Origin: Acidobacteriota bacterium
Lineage (GTDB): Bacteria > Acidobacteriota > Terriglobia > Bryobacterales > Bryobacteraceae
Length of the DNA stretch: 47,227 nt
Direction of reading: 5' to 3'
Assembly (NCBI GenBank): GCA_016213775.1
Contig: JACQZR010000133.1
Coordinates: 1-47,227 of the forward strand
This document shows, piece by piece, positions 18,601 to 25,804 of the stretch. The notes under the pieces were generated by a model that ran no database searches, was not told where the DNA came from, and saw nothing but the letters and a program-made list of their open reading frames with translations. A program made the translations under genes and the position numbers. Position 1 is the stretch's first letter. The number at the start of each line of letters is the position of its first letter.

Positions 18601-19355
18601 ATGGTGCCGTGCAGGGCGTTGGTGCCGGACTTGGTCACCATGCTGATGGCCACGCCCGTACTCTGGCCGATCCCCGCGTCGAAGTTGTTTGTCTCGATCT
18701 TATACTCTGCTATCCCGTCCGTGTAAGGCAGATAGGCCAGGCGTCTGCTGGGCCCCTGGTTGGGAGAACCGTCCAGCGTCCATGAGTTCCCGCCGACGTT
18801 ACCGTCGATGTTGTAATCGGAACCGCCGATGTTGGAATGTGGCGCCAGGTACAGGTTCACCCCGCCCCACTGAACTCCCGGAGTCCATCGCACCAGCACG
18901 ATGGCGCTGTTGCCCATAACCGGTAGCTCCATCAGACTCTTGTTGTCCACCACGCGGCCGGAGGTGACTGAACTGGTTTCCAGCAATTGAGTTTCTCCGG
19001 TGACGGAGATGACCTCGGTCACACCTCCCACCTCCATCGCAAGGTTCACTTCCAGGCGGGTAGAGACAGGCAGAATGACGCCCTTGTGCGTCAGGTGCTT
19101 GAACCCGGCAGCATCGCAGTCCACCTGGTAGTTGCCGGGCAGCAGCAGCGAAGCCTCGTAGTACCCGGTCTCATTGGTCTTGAATGTGAGCGTAACGTTA
19201 GTGTCGGTGTTCTTGACCACCACGTTTGCGCTGGGAATGGCGGATCCCTGCGGATCGAGCACGCGCCCGAAAATCGTGGCGCGGGTTTCCTGGGCGAAGG
19301 CGCTGGCGCATGCAAGTGCCAGCAGTATAAGTATTATGGCGATACGGCGTTGCAT
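15684..19355 (-). CDS. Oar-like TonB-dependent receptor
   Basis: A 1,223-residue outer-membrane protein of the acidobacterial/Myxococcus Oar type. Signal peptide MQRRIAIILILLALACASAFA, then a carboxypeptidase-regulatory-like domain at about 24-110 (GRVLDPQGSAIPSANVVVKN, GYYEASLLLPGNYQV), a plug at about 120-250 (NKSLMELPVMGNSAIVLVRW, ALHGTMTWQHW), and a very long barrel ending WLDVQARLTF. AGGAGGA stands upstream of the start, with TATAAC about 20 bases further up. Such receptors are numerous in Solibacteres and are linked to polymer or peptide import or to protease export; the ligand cannot be told. It is a clear paralog of the receptor at 36308-39976, with the same length and motif order. 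It lies between hisA and the hisA fragment. Confidence 0.92.
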   Translation of the reverse strand: MQRRIAIILILLALACASAFAQETRATIFGRVLDPQGSAIPSANVVVKNTDTNVTLTFKTNETGYYEASLLLPGNYQVDCDAAGFKHLTHKGVILPVSTRLEVNLAMEVGGVTEVISVTGETQLLETSSVTSGRVVDNKSLMELPVMGNSAIVLVRWTPGVQWGGVNLYLAPHSNIGGSDYNIDGNVGGNSWTLDGSPNQGPSRRLAYLPYTDGIAEYKIETNNFDAGIGQSTGVAISMVTKSGTNALHGTMTWQHWQQRWQGTPFFVKQNYFRSIAAAEAAGDTARANRIRGTDKQQPGRSNNWGISAQGPVYIPKIFDGRNRLFWAFTYNGLKDVKSEEPVTYNRTVPTANARNGDFREMLALPNPGQYVVYDPATVVPDPARPTHYIRTPFADNVIPKSRFVNPAYDAIAKLYPLPNNPPAPGQQPVNNFLSFMAPYNWDYYAVSNRVDYQISDRFRIYGRWSANNFGPENRGDWTIQTAPGLNIGGLVRNNKGGNVDLVFTQSPATLWDFNVAINQFREGGVQPYALSLKPSDIGLPKYLDDKAGAEHILPLMNVNGYTQISPGGRSNWTRYRMATAKIAITHIRGNHTIQSAFDNRYHFRTALPQGNTSGNFNFNRSFTRKDDDGFVPSVDLGLGWAAFILGVPNSMTIQTLDSYATMSPYYGAFVQDSWRFSRRLTLNLGLRMEYERGATERYNRMIGGFDPTLTLPITSAAQAAYGASPLRELAASEFKVLGGTVFPGVGGTSRELYKSQAMWMPRAGVAYQWNNKTVLRAGYGIYYDTLNVLNFGPDQSGYTQNTSTVMANDPAGYVWNPLFGANSPASQKTPLADPFPVRADGTRFDAPTRDLLGAMAKAGRGFGFTNSSQEHARQQRWRAGMQRQLGRSWLIDAAYAGSYSDRVSVARKLDALPQQFWADGKVRNDAIATDLNSNVASPFRLANFAGLQQSQPVIYKDMTTLGMYTSSTIRKANLLRPFPHMNGNLTNNVVPDGKVKSHSVELHVQKRFSHGFNLNFGYTALKVRERNFYFNEFDAEPSWRTSNSGRPQRIVGTGIFEFPFGRGRRYASQAGRALDTLIGGWQTGVTYEYQPGALLDWGNPFYYGNDLADIVKSDKTFDQWFNTANFERASAKQPAAFHRRVFPVRVPDVRADKTSQWNLNMSKNVRVTERVNLQLRLDALNIQNRSQMGGPNTDPTSTNFGRITSQSQGTNRWLDVQARLTF

Positions 19356-19911
19356 TGATCTCCTCCTGAGCAGTTATACTCCACCGATGTGTCCGGTTAA
19401 AGGACAGATCTTGACCTCTTTGTTGTACGTCCGAACAAATAGTAAGACCAAACGGAGTGTCTGTCAAGAGTGATTTCCGTCGTGCCAGCCAGCCGCGCGC
19501 CGTCGAAGTCGAGCACGCAGGCGGCCTTATCAGCCCGTGGTCGGAATCCCATACGCCGCAGCCCGGTAAGCGCAGTTGGGACAACAAGATACGAGGCCGA
19601 GCCGTGCGGTCAGCAAGCGGTCTCCGAATACTGAGGTCGGCGCAAAGAACTTCACGGTTTGAAGCCGTGGCGCACGCACTCCTGTGAGCAGCGTCGAGAC
19701 TCTGACCGGCTCTTCTCGACGCCTCTTCAGAAGTGGAGCACAAGGCGTCGGCATGAGTGCTGGCGCAAAGCGCAAGACGACGCGGCACGCTCTCCAGAAA
19801 CCCACCCGCAACTCGTTGATTTTGCGTGGCGCGCTGAGGGGGGTCTGATACTTGTGACGGCTCGCCGTGAGTCGTCCTCGCTGAAGCATGCGTCACATGC
19901 CGCGGATGCGG
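19356..19911. other. Gene-free scrambled stretch, possible relic of a mobile element
   Basis: 556 bases without a recognisable gene. Open frames on both strands have no familiar motifs and no good ribosome sites. The first part holds the receptor promoter region. The rest ends exactly where a pair of 19-base direct repeats abuts the hisA fragment, which makes it look like the inner end of a decayed insertion element. This is inference from position only; no transposase fragment was identified. Confidence 0.3.
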
Positions 19912-19958
19912 CGCAAATGACCGATCTGTTCGCAAATTTCGCAAATGACCAATCTGTT
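19912..19958. repeat. Pair of 19-base direct repeats at the hisA-fragment boundary
   Basis: CGCAAATGACC-G-ATCTGTT at 19912-19930 and CGCAAATGACC-A-ATCTGTT at 19940-19958 match at 18 of 19 bases. The 9-base spacer carries another CGCAAAT. The second copy overlaps the first bases of the hisA-like fragment. Arrays of short repeats at an edge like this resemble the multiple terminal repeats of IS21-type elements, but no transposase is present. Confidence 0.6.
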
Positions 19959-20319
19959 GTGGACGTCGCGGGCAAAGCGGCCACTCGCATCGGTGGCGGC
20001 GTACGCGACGCCGAACGCGCCCGCAAACTGGTCTCCCAGGGCGCTAATAAAGTGATCGTTGGCACCGCTGCGTTTTCCCCGGACGGAATCAACCGCCCGC
20101 TGCTCGAAGAGATCGCCGCGGCCGTTGGCTCTGACAGGATCTTCATTGCTCTCGACAGCCAGAACAGCCGTATTGTGGTGAAGGGCTGGCGCGAAGCCAC
20201 CAATCTGACTGCCGAAGAAGTCATCCGCGACCTGGAGCCGTACTGCGGCGGCTTCCTCTGCACTTACGTCGATAAGGAAGGCATGATGGAGGGAACCGAC
20301 CTCGAGTGGTTCGGCCGCC
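19941..20319 (+). pseudogene. hisA fragment (second copy, about residues 55-180)
   Basis: This stretch aligns without gaps to 14788-15166 of the intact hisA. By hand I count about 38 differences in 379 bases, concentrated at the left end. It retains [20 protein letters not shown], the second catalytic Asp region and [13 protein letters not shown], then breaks off into unrelated sequence. The first 55 and last 53 codons are absent, so no complete barrel can form. Most changed codons are synonymous and there is no stop or frameshift, so the fragment diverged while part of a working gene and was cut only later. It lies in the same direction as hisA, 4.8 kb downstream, with the Oar-like receptor in between. 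Confidence 0.9.
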
Positions 20320-21280
20320 AATACACCTGTGACCTAGGTCTGGAGTTTGGACATTCAGCCGTTTTGTGGGGCGGCCAATCCTGGCCGCGGCTGGCCTTTC
20401 CAGGCCAGCCCTTCGCGAGGCTGCAACCCTCGCGCGGAGAGGAGCAGCCGGTGGAATTGCGGCGAAGGATGAGTAGAGCCGCCAAGCCCAGGCCGGCGAG
20501 AGCGAATGTGGCTGGTTCGGGCACCGCAATCTGATCCAGAAGCTGCGAGTGGATCATGGCGCCGGGAATGGGAACTCCGTTGGCGTCCACCACGCTCATG
20601 CTCAGCAGGTGCACACCGTTAGTGAAATCGACGCTCAGCTCGCCGGGCGCTAACGTGCCGCTGCTGGAGGAGCTGATGCCACCATTCACGAAGAAGAAAA
20701 ACGCGAACGGGACGCCGAACGTGAAATCCGTCGATGTTCCGATCGATGGAGTGAACGTTGTGTCCACCAACGCCGGTCCAAATGAATTAGCCACTCCTGT
20801 CAGGGCACAGGTGCCTATCCCGAAGCACATGGCCAGAGACGCACTCGCGGTGGCATGGCTGTCTTGAAAAGAGCCCTGCACGCGAAACGTCGGCAAGAGA
20901 TATGCAGTGCCGGCGCCACCGGTTACCGTTACGCCCGTTTCCTGGATTTGGGATTGCACAATCGAGACGATGGAAATGGGAGTGACGAGGTCGCTGGCGG
21001 TCAGGGCCGTATTGGCGCCGGCATTGACGTGATTGAATCCGCCGAGAACGAACGGTGCGCCCTGATTGGCGGCACTGCCGTTGAAAATGGTGGGCGTTGC
21101 TCCGCCGGTCGAGAAGTTGACTGTAAGCTGCTCGAGGGTGTATGCCGTAAACGCCCCCGATGTGAGCGTCTCCCGGCCAGTGGGCTCTCCGAAAAACCGC
21201 GCGTCTCGCAGACTGTACGTAATCGCGCCATGCAGCATGGGCTGCAAGGCCACAATCGAGATTAACAGAAGCTTGTACAT
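20264..21280 (-). CDS. PEP-CTERM sorting-domain protein with a run-on tail
   Basis: Exported protein for the exosortase/PEP-CTERM surface pathway. Signal peptide MYKLLLISIVALQPMLHGA, then a Ser/Thr/Gly-rich beta domain without recognised catalytic motifs. The sorting signal is VPEPATFALAGLGLAALLILRR: the PEP motif, one transmembrane helix and a basic cluster. Normally the protein would stop within a few residues of that cluster. Here the frame continues for about 60 residues through a palindromic repeat and into the antisense of the hisA fragment (stop at 20264), so the native stop seems to have been lost in a rearrangement. The start at 21280 has AGGAAG about 6 bases upstream; the frame is open further up but has no better site. 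338 residues as read. Confidence 0.8.
   Translation of the reverse strand: MYKLLLISIVALQPMLHGAITYSLRDARFFGEPTGRETLTSGAFTAYTLEQLTVNFSTGGATPTIFNGSAANQGAPFVLGGFNHVNAGANTALTASDLVTPISIVSIVQSQIQETGVTVTGGAGTAYLLPTFRVQGSFQDSHATASASLAMCFGIGTCALTGVANSFGPALVDTTFTPSIGTSTDFTFGVPFAFFFFVNGGISSSSSGTLAPGELSVDFTNGVHLLSMSVVDANGVPIPGAMIHSQLLDQIAVPEPATFALAGLGLAALLILRRNSTGCSSPREGCSLAKGWPGKASRGQDWPPHKTAECPNSRPRSQVYWRPNHSRSVPSIMPSLST
20365..20416. repeat. Multi-hairpin palindromic repeat, copy 1
   Basis: A 52-base unit that recurs at 43794-43845 with a single difference (C at 20411, T at 43840). It contains two perfect hairpins back to back: GCGGCCA-ATCC-TGGCCGC (20371-20388) and GGCTGGCCT-TTCC-AGGCCAGCC (20389-20410). 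A third, locus-specific hairpin follows (CGCGAGG with CCTCGCG). It lies inside the run-on tail of the PEP-CTERM gene, next to the hisA fragment. The form is that of REP/BIME-type elements. Confidence 0.85.
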
Positions 21281-21426
21281 GTGTGTCTTCCTATACAGTT
21301 GGCCTTGGCAGCCAAAACGTAGGTGGCACAAAATGTTCCGCAAGAAAAACCTTGCGGCATTGCAGGCGGGTGCCCAATGTCACTTCGACCTGAAACATAA
21401 CTGCCTAAAAATGTTCGAGCACCCCA

Positions 21427-22230
21427 TCAAACAGGCGCGCCACCCCCGTCCCAGGTTTTCAAATTCCCCCGCTGGCTGAGGGCGATCAGGCCGCCGGAGG
21501 GCGATGCGCCCAGGGCGACGAAAATCTCCGGCCGCCCATCGGGAATATCTGTGAAGACGGGAGCCGCGCCGAACGAGGAGACCCTCCCCAGCGCGTCGAG
21601 CGCCCACAACCCATTGCCGTCAGGAGTGATTGCCATGTCCACGAAAGGAACTCTGCTGTCGGGCGGGTCTTGGAAGGCCGGCGCCGAGCGGCCGTAGCTA
21701 TGAACATCCCCCCGCTGGGTGAGAGCAAAGAGCCCGCCGGTGGGCGCGGCGCCCAGGGCTACGAAAAGCGGCTTGGTATCGGGCGGGTTAGTGAAGACGG
21801 GAGCCGCGCCGAACGAGACGACCTTCCCCAGCGCGTCGAGCGCCCACAACCCTTCGCCGCCAGGTGCGATTGCCATATCCACGAAGGGAACTCTCGTGTC
21901 GGGCGCGTCGGCTTGAAGGGGCAGTGCGTCACCCCAAGTCCGGAGGTCCCCGTCTTGCGTCAGGGCGTACAGCCCGCCTCCGGATGGCGTTGCTCCTACG
22001 GCTACGAAAACCGGCTTAATGTCGGGCGGATCAGTGAAGACGGCTCCGTCGCCGAACGAAGTGACCTTCCCCATCAGGTCGAGCATCCACCCGCCCCGGC
22101 CTGTAGGCGTCACAGCCATGTCTACGAACGGAGAACGGAGTTGGGCTGCGGCGGGCCGTCCCAGCAACGCGCCCAGCCCCAGACCCAAACTCCATTTGAA
22201 AAAGCTTCTACGCTTGGTTGGAACATTCAT
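21427..22230 (-). CDS. Tat-exported repeat protein, probable beta-propeller
   Basis: 267 residues. The N-terminus TKRRSFFKWSLGLGLGALLG has the twin-arginine motif RRSFFK, then a hydrophobic helix and AAA cleavage region. The rest is a tandem repeat of about 37 residues in two alternating versions: (R/S)xPFVDMAxxPxGxGxWxLDxxGKVxSFG and FVAxGAxPxGGLxALTxxGDxxxxG. Six to seven blades are visible, suggesting a complete small propeller. No catalytic residues are recognised. The repeats are very alike at DNA level too (for example around 21550-21620 and 21790-21860). It could be a carbohydrate- or protein-binding surface protein; the function is unknown. Confidence 0.7.
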   Translation of the reverse strand: MNVPTKRRSFFKWSLGLGLGALLGRPAAAQLRSPFVDMAVTPTGRGGWMLDLMGKVTSFGDGAVFTDPPDIKPVFVAVGATPSGGGLYALTQDGDLRTWGDALPLQADAPDTRVPFVDMAIAPGGEGLWALDALGKVVSFGAAPVFTNPPDTKPLFVALGAAPTGGLFALTQRGDVHSYGRSAPAFQDPPDSRVPFVDMAITPDGNGLWALDALGRVSSFGAAPVFTDIPDGRPEIFVALGASPSGGLIALSQRGNLKTWDGGGAPV

Positions 22231-22325
22231 TGAACAGCTCCTTTGAAACTGAAATCCAAAACAGACAAGCTTCCCGATGAGCCGGGACTCGGGCAGGCAC
22301 CAGGGGAATGGGATCGGGCGGCCGA

Positions 22326-23273
22326 TCAGCCTGCGACCACACGCCGCCCGGCGGTCAAGAGGGCGGAGAAAGCGTCGCGCAGTCGCGTTGCTTTCCCGGA
22401 TTGCCGCTCGGGCGCCCTGCCGAGCGCGTGCAGGATATCCTCGCCTTCCGCCAATTGCCGGAAGCGCTCGGCCACGCGACCGAGATGGGCACGCGTACGC
22501 GACCCGTCTTCGTCAGTGAGTGGGGGCGGGAGATATTCGCGGAAGAGCGGCTCGCCGAGCGCCAGCGCCGCGAGCACATCCATCGCGGTCGGCGGCGTGA
22601 TTGCAAACGTGACGTGAAGCGAGCGTCCTCGCGGCGTCCGCGCGTCGTGGAACTGCCCGCGTGGAATGTAGAGAACGTCCCCCGGTTGCGTGACGACTGT
22701 CATATGCGCGTTGGCGAGCGCCTCCGCGCGGCGTTCTTCCAGCGCTTGCCGCACGGCCGGCGCGAAGGCTGGCGTGTCCAATGGGCAATTCACGCGCAGC
22801 TTGGAGACCAGCCACTCCTTCTCGCCCTCACACTGGACGGCGAGGACATCGTGCGCGTCGAAGTGCGCTTCGAAGGGCTTCACCGCTGAACCGGTCCAGT
22901 AGACGTTAGGCCATACGGATGCGCCGAAGGCCTCTTTCATCTCCTCGGTAAGGGCATCGAGCGCCGCGGTCGCGCCGCGGGCGGCATTCCACATGACGGG
23001 TTGCCCGGCGTCGAGGTAAGCCCGGAGGGCTTCCTCGCCATCCAGGGCACGATCGAGGGCGCCGACCATGAACCTCCCCTGCTCCCGCTCGCGCCGGAGC
23101 ATCGCCGCCGCCACCCGCTCGCCGGAGATCAGTCCTTCCACGCGGCCGGCCTCGCCGCGCAGCAGCACCGGCTCCTTGCCAAAGGACTCCCGGAGGAAGC
23201 GCCCGAGTCCAGCCGGCGCCAGCAGGCGGGCCAAAGTCCCATTCGTCAATCCATCGTGGTTGTAGGCCTTCAT
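22326..23273 (-). CDS. JmjC/cupin-4 type Fe(II)/2-oxoglutarate oxygenase
   Basis: 315 residues. The double-stranded beta-helix core carries the iron triad HFD (His137, Asp139) and His209 (YIPRGQFHDA), arranged as in the ribosomal oxygenase family (YcfD/RoxA, MINA53, NO66), whose bacterial members hydroxylate an Arg of ribosomal protein uL16. An N-terminal segment with FGKEPVLLRG is also typical of that family. The C-terminal 80 residues look helical and could be the dimer or winged-helix part. GAGGAAG precedes the ATG at a good distance. The gene is transcribed divergently from the FlgO/TPR gene. The exact substrate (ribosomal protein, or another peptide) cannot be fixed from sequence. Confidence 0.8.
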   Translation of the reverse strand: MKAYNHDGLTNGTLARLLAPAGLGRFLRESFGKEPVLLRGEAGRVEGLISGERVAAAMLRREREQGRFMVGALDRALDGEEALRAYLDAGQPVMWNAARGATAALDALTEEMKEAFGASVWPNVYWTGSAVKPFEAHFDAHDVLAVQCEGEKEWLVSKLRVNCPLDTPAFAPAVRQALEERRAEALANAHMTVVTQPGDVLYIPRGQFHDARTPRGRSLHVTFAITPPTAMDVLAALALGEPLFREYLPPPLTDEDGSRTRAHLGRVAERFRQLAEGEDILHALGRAPERQSGKATRLRDAFSALLTAGRRVVAG

Positions 23274-23459
23274 GCTTCCTCTTCCCCGGCCGGCAAATTC
23301 GGGAAAATCCCGGTGTTCGATCCCAGTGTCAGCCCAGCCAGTTTCAACTTGGTACTTATCCTAATTCCGCTCTACGCGAAACAGCCAGCGATTTGGCGTA
23401 TGATAAGTCGTTACCTCGGCGTTAGCGGGGAGACGCTACGCTGATGAAAGTGAACAGTT

Positions 23460-25292
23460 TTGAAGAACGACGAAGTGGAAGCGGCGCTGGTAAGGGTGCT
23501 TGCTGCGCCCTCGTTCCAGCGTGCCGACCGGCAGTCCGCGCTGCTGCGCTATCTGGTGGATGCGCACCTCGGAAGCGTCGAGGTGAAGGAATCCGTCATC
23601 GCCTTGGAGTTCTTCGGGAAGAAGGACTACGACCCACATCACGACTCACTGGTGCGAGTGGAGATCGGGAAGCTGCGGCAACGCCTGGCGAAACACTATG
23701 AGACGGGAGGCACGGCCGATCCCGTGCGCCTGGAGATTCCGAAGGGCGCGTATGCGGTGCTGGTGCAGCGCTCCCCTCTGCCGGTTCAAGCGCCGCCCGA
23801 GCCTCTACCAGTCCCGGCCGCCACGGGCCGGCGGATTCCACTGATCGCCGGCGCGGCATTGGCCATGGTGATGCTGACGGGAGCCGTCATTTGGCTAAGC
23901 CGTCCTAAGCCCGTCCCTCCTCCGGGCGCCACTTACATCGCTGTCCTACCCTTCGTCGATATGAGCCCTGGCAAGGATCAGGGCTATTTTTGCGACGGAC
24001 TCACTGAGGAGTTGATTCATCTGTTGTCAGGTTACAACTCGATCCGGGTTGCCTCACGAACCTCCGTCTTTCAGTTCCGGGGCGTCCCCCAGGATGCGCG
24101 TGAGGTGGGCCGCAAACTGGGGGCGCAGGTGGTGATCGAGGGCAGTGTCAGAAGGGAAGGGAATCGCATCCGCGTGACGGCGCAGGTCATCAATGCCGCG
24201 GACGGCTACCATCTGTTCTCCGAGACCTATGACCGCGACTTCAACGAGGTTCTGGCGATTCAGGAGGAACTCGCGGCTTCCATCGGCAGGGCGCTGCGGT
24301 GGGACCTGTTGACTCTCGGCACGGGGCGCGTCCTTGGCCGGCCGCGGACGCGGAACCCGCAGGCTTTTCACCAATACCTGCTGGCAACGCGGAAGGCAAA
24401 CTTCTCCGAACCGGTCGAGGCCATCGAGTTGTACAGGACCGCGGTGGCGCTCGACCCGCAGTACGCTCTCGCTTGGGCGGGGATCGCGATAGAAGCGATC
24501 ACTACCGTCGACTGGGGGATTGCACCGCCTGCGGAGGCGCTGGCCGAGGCGTCGGAAGCGGCCCGTAAGGCGATGGCGCTCGACAATACGCTGGCCGAAG
24601 CACAGCAGGCAGCCGGGCGCGTTCGGGCCTGTCACGATCACGATTGGAAGGGCGCGGACGAGGCCTTCCGCCGCGCGGTTGAACTCGATCCTGAGTACGT
24701 CTATTTCCAGGAGGACTGGGTGAGGTTCGCACTCCAGCCGGTGGGACGCTTTCCCGAGGCGGTTTCCGTTCTGCAACGCGCGCTGACAGCGCAGCCGGGC
24801 AACAACCATTTGCGCAACGGACTGGCGGGCACATATATCCGGATGGGCCAGTATGACCTGGCAAAGCAGAGTCTGGAAGTCAGCCTGAAGACCAACGCGC
24901 GCGCGCCCGCAGTGCACGTGATGCTCAGCCAGGCGGCTACCGCGGAGGGACGGCATGCGGAGGCGCTACGGCATATCGAGGACGCGGCTCGGATCTGGCG
25001 ATCGCCTTGGGTGCTGGGCGAAATGAGCTATGCCTATGCCAAGGCAGGACGCCGCGTGGATGCAGCCAAAGTACTGGCCGAGTTGCTGGCAATGGAGCCG
25101 CGACGGGTGGCGTACGAAACGGCCGTGGCGCAGTCTGTGCTGGGGGATCGCGAAGGAGCGCTGTCTTCGCTCGAGCGGGCGCTGGCGATGCAGTCGATTG
25201 CCATGCTCTGGATCAAGTTCGATGTCCGGCTCAAGGACCTGCACGCCGAGCCGCGGTTCCAGCAGTTACTGAAGAAGTTGCGCCTTTCCTGA
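23460..25292 (+). CDS. Membrane protein with winged-helix-like N-terminus, FlgO/TolB-N-like domain and TPR repeats
   Basis: 610 residues of a type common in Acidobacteria. Residues 1-105 form a small domain (SALLRYLVDAHLGS, then DYDPHHDSLVRVEIGKLRQRLAKHYE and a PKGAY wing) that looks like a DNA- or protein-binding winged helix. One transmembrane helix sits at about 126-147 (PLIAGAALAMVMLTGAVIWL). Residues 158-290 are the FlgO/adenylate-cyclase-associated TolB-N-like fold (AVLPFVDMSPGKDQGYFCDGLTEELIHLL, VASRTSVFQFRG, VIEGSVRREGNRIRVTAQVI). TPR repeats fill about 320-600. The layout is CadC-like: cytosolic effector, helix, sensing part. The TTG start at 23460 is the only start before an in-frame stop at 23451; no strong ribosome site is seen. 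Confidence 0.75.
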   Translation: MKNDEVEAALVRVLAAPSFQRADRQSALLRYLVDAHLGSVEVKESVIALEFFGKKDYDPHHDSLVRVEIGKLRQRLAKHYETGGTADPVRLEIPKGAYAVLVQRSPLPVQAPPEPLPVPAATGRRIPLIAGAALAMVMLTGAVIWLSRPKPVPPPGATYIAVLPFVDMSPGKDQGYFCDGLTEELIHLLSGYNSIRVASRTSVFQFRGVPQDAREVGRKLGAQVVIEGSVRREGNRIRVTAQVINAADGYHLFSETYDRDFNEVLAIQEELAASIGRALRWDLLTLGTGRVLGRPRTRNPQAFHQYLLATRKANFSEPVEAIELYRTAVALDPQYALAWAGIAIEAITTVDWGIAPPAEALAEASEAARKAMALDNTLAEAQQAAGRVRACHDHDWKGADEAFRRAVELDPEYVYFQEDWVRFALQPVGRFPEAVSVLQRALTAQPGNNHLRNGLAGTYIRMGQYDLAKQSLEVSLKTNARAPAVHVMLSQAATAEGRHAEALRHIEDAARIWRSPWVLGEMSYAYAKAGRRVDAAKVLAELLAMEPRRVAYETAVAQSVLGDREGALSSLERALAMQSIAMLWIKFDVRLKDLHAEPRFQQLLKKLRLS

Positions 25293-25342
25293 TGAGCCTC
25301 GAGCCCCCTCGACAGACGCAGTGCGAAGGGCGCCTTCCGACA

Positions 25343-25786
25343 CTAGGAGTATGCTGGCCGCAGGCTCGATTGCAGGATCCAGTGCAACTGGCGCAGATCG
25401 AGCGGCGGCACAACGTAATCCGCCGCGCCGGCGTCCATGGCATTCAGCCAATCGCGGGCGTCAGGCAGGCGGGAAAGTACGACGACAGGAATAGAAGCGT
25501 CACGGGCAGCGGCGAGAAACGCATTGCGATGGGCAAACTCGGCCGGGCAGAACACGACGTTCGGTCGTGCGGTAGCGAACAGGGCGCGGCAGCCCTCTTC
25601 GTCAGCCGGCGGATCGGGTTCGAAAACCCATTGACACAACGGTAGAAGGTCCTTGAGACCGGCCGCGACCTCGGGGTCCAAACCGCACAGCAAGAGACGA
25701 AGCGACGGACTGACTGCAACTGCGACTGCCGACAATACAGATCTCCTTCTTCTTACTATGTCGGCCGAGGGCGGAATTATTCTCAT
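25343..25786 (-). CDS. Receiver-like protein lacking the phospho-acceptor Asp
   Basis: 147 residues with the alternating alpha/beta pattern of a CheY-type receiver: SLRLLLCGLD (beta 1), VVFCPAEF (beta 3), IPVVVLSRL (beta 4), AGAADYVVPPLDLRQL (beta 5, with the usual hydrophobic PxxxxxL). The acidic pocket at the end of beta 1 is poor and the Asp normally ending beta 3 is a Cys or Pro, so phosphorylation by a histidine kinase is unlikely. The ATG at 25786 is the first start; a later GTG or Met could also serve. It lies 18 bases before the protease gene on the same strand but upstream promoters were not recognised. It may work as a protein-binding pseudo-receiver. Confidence 0.6.
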   Translation of the reverse strand: MRIIPPSADIVRRRRSVLSAVAVAVSPSLRLLLCGLDPEVAAGLKDLLPLCQWVFEPDPPADEEGCRALFATARPNVVFCPAEFAHRNAFLAAARDASIPVVVLSRLPDARDWLNAMDAGAADYVVPPLDLRQLHWILQSSLRPAYS

Positions 25787-25804
25787 AAAATCGACAAAAA
25801 ATCT

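Noticed and set aside
19659-20534. A 291-codon ORF as a second working HisA
   Set aside because: It lacks the first catalytic Asp and the last quarter of the barrel; both flanks are unrelated sequence.
24054-24956. A 300-codon minus-strand ORF
   Set aside because: Antisense to the FlgO/TPR gene; no motifs.
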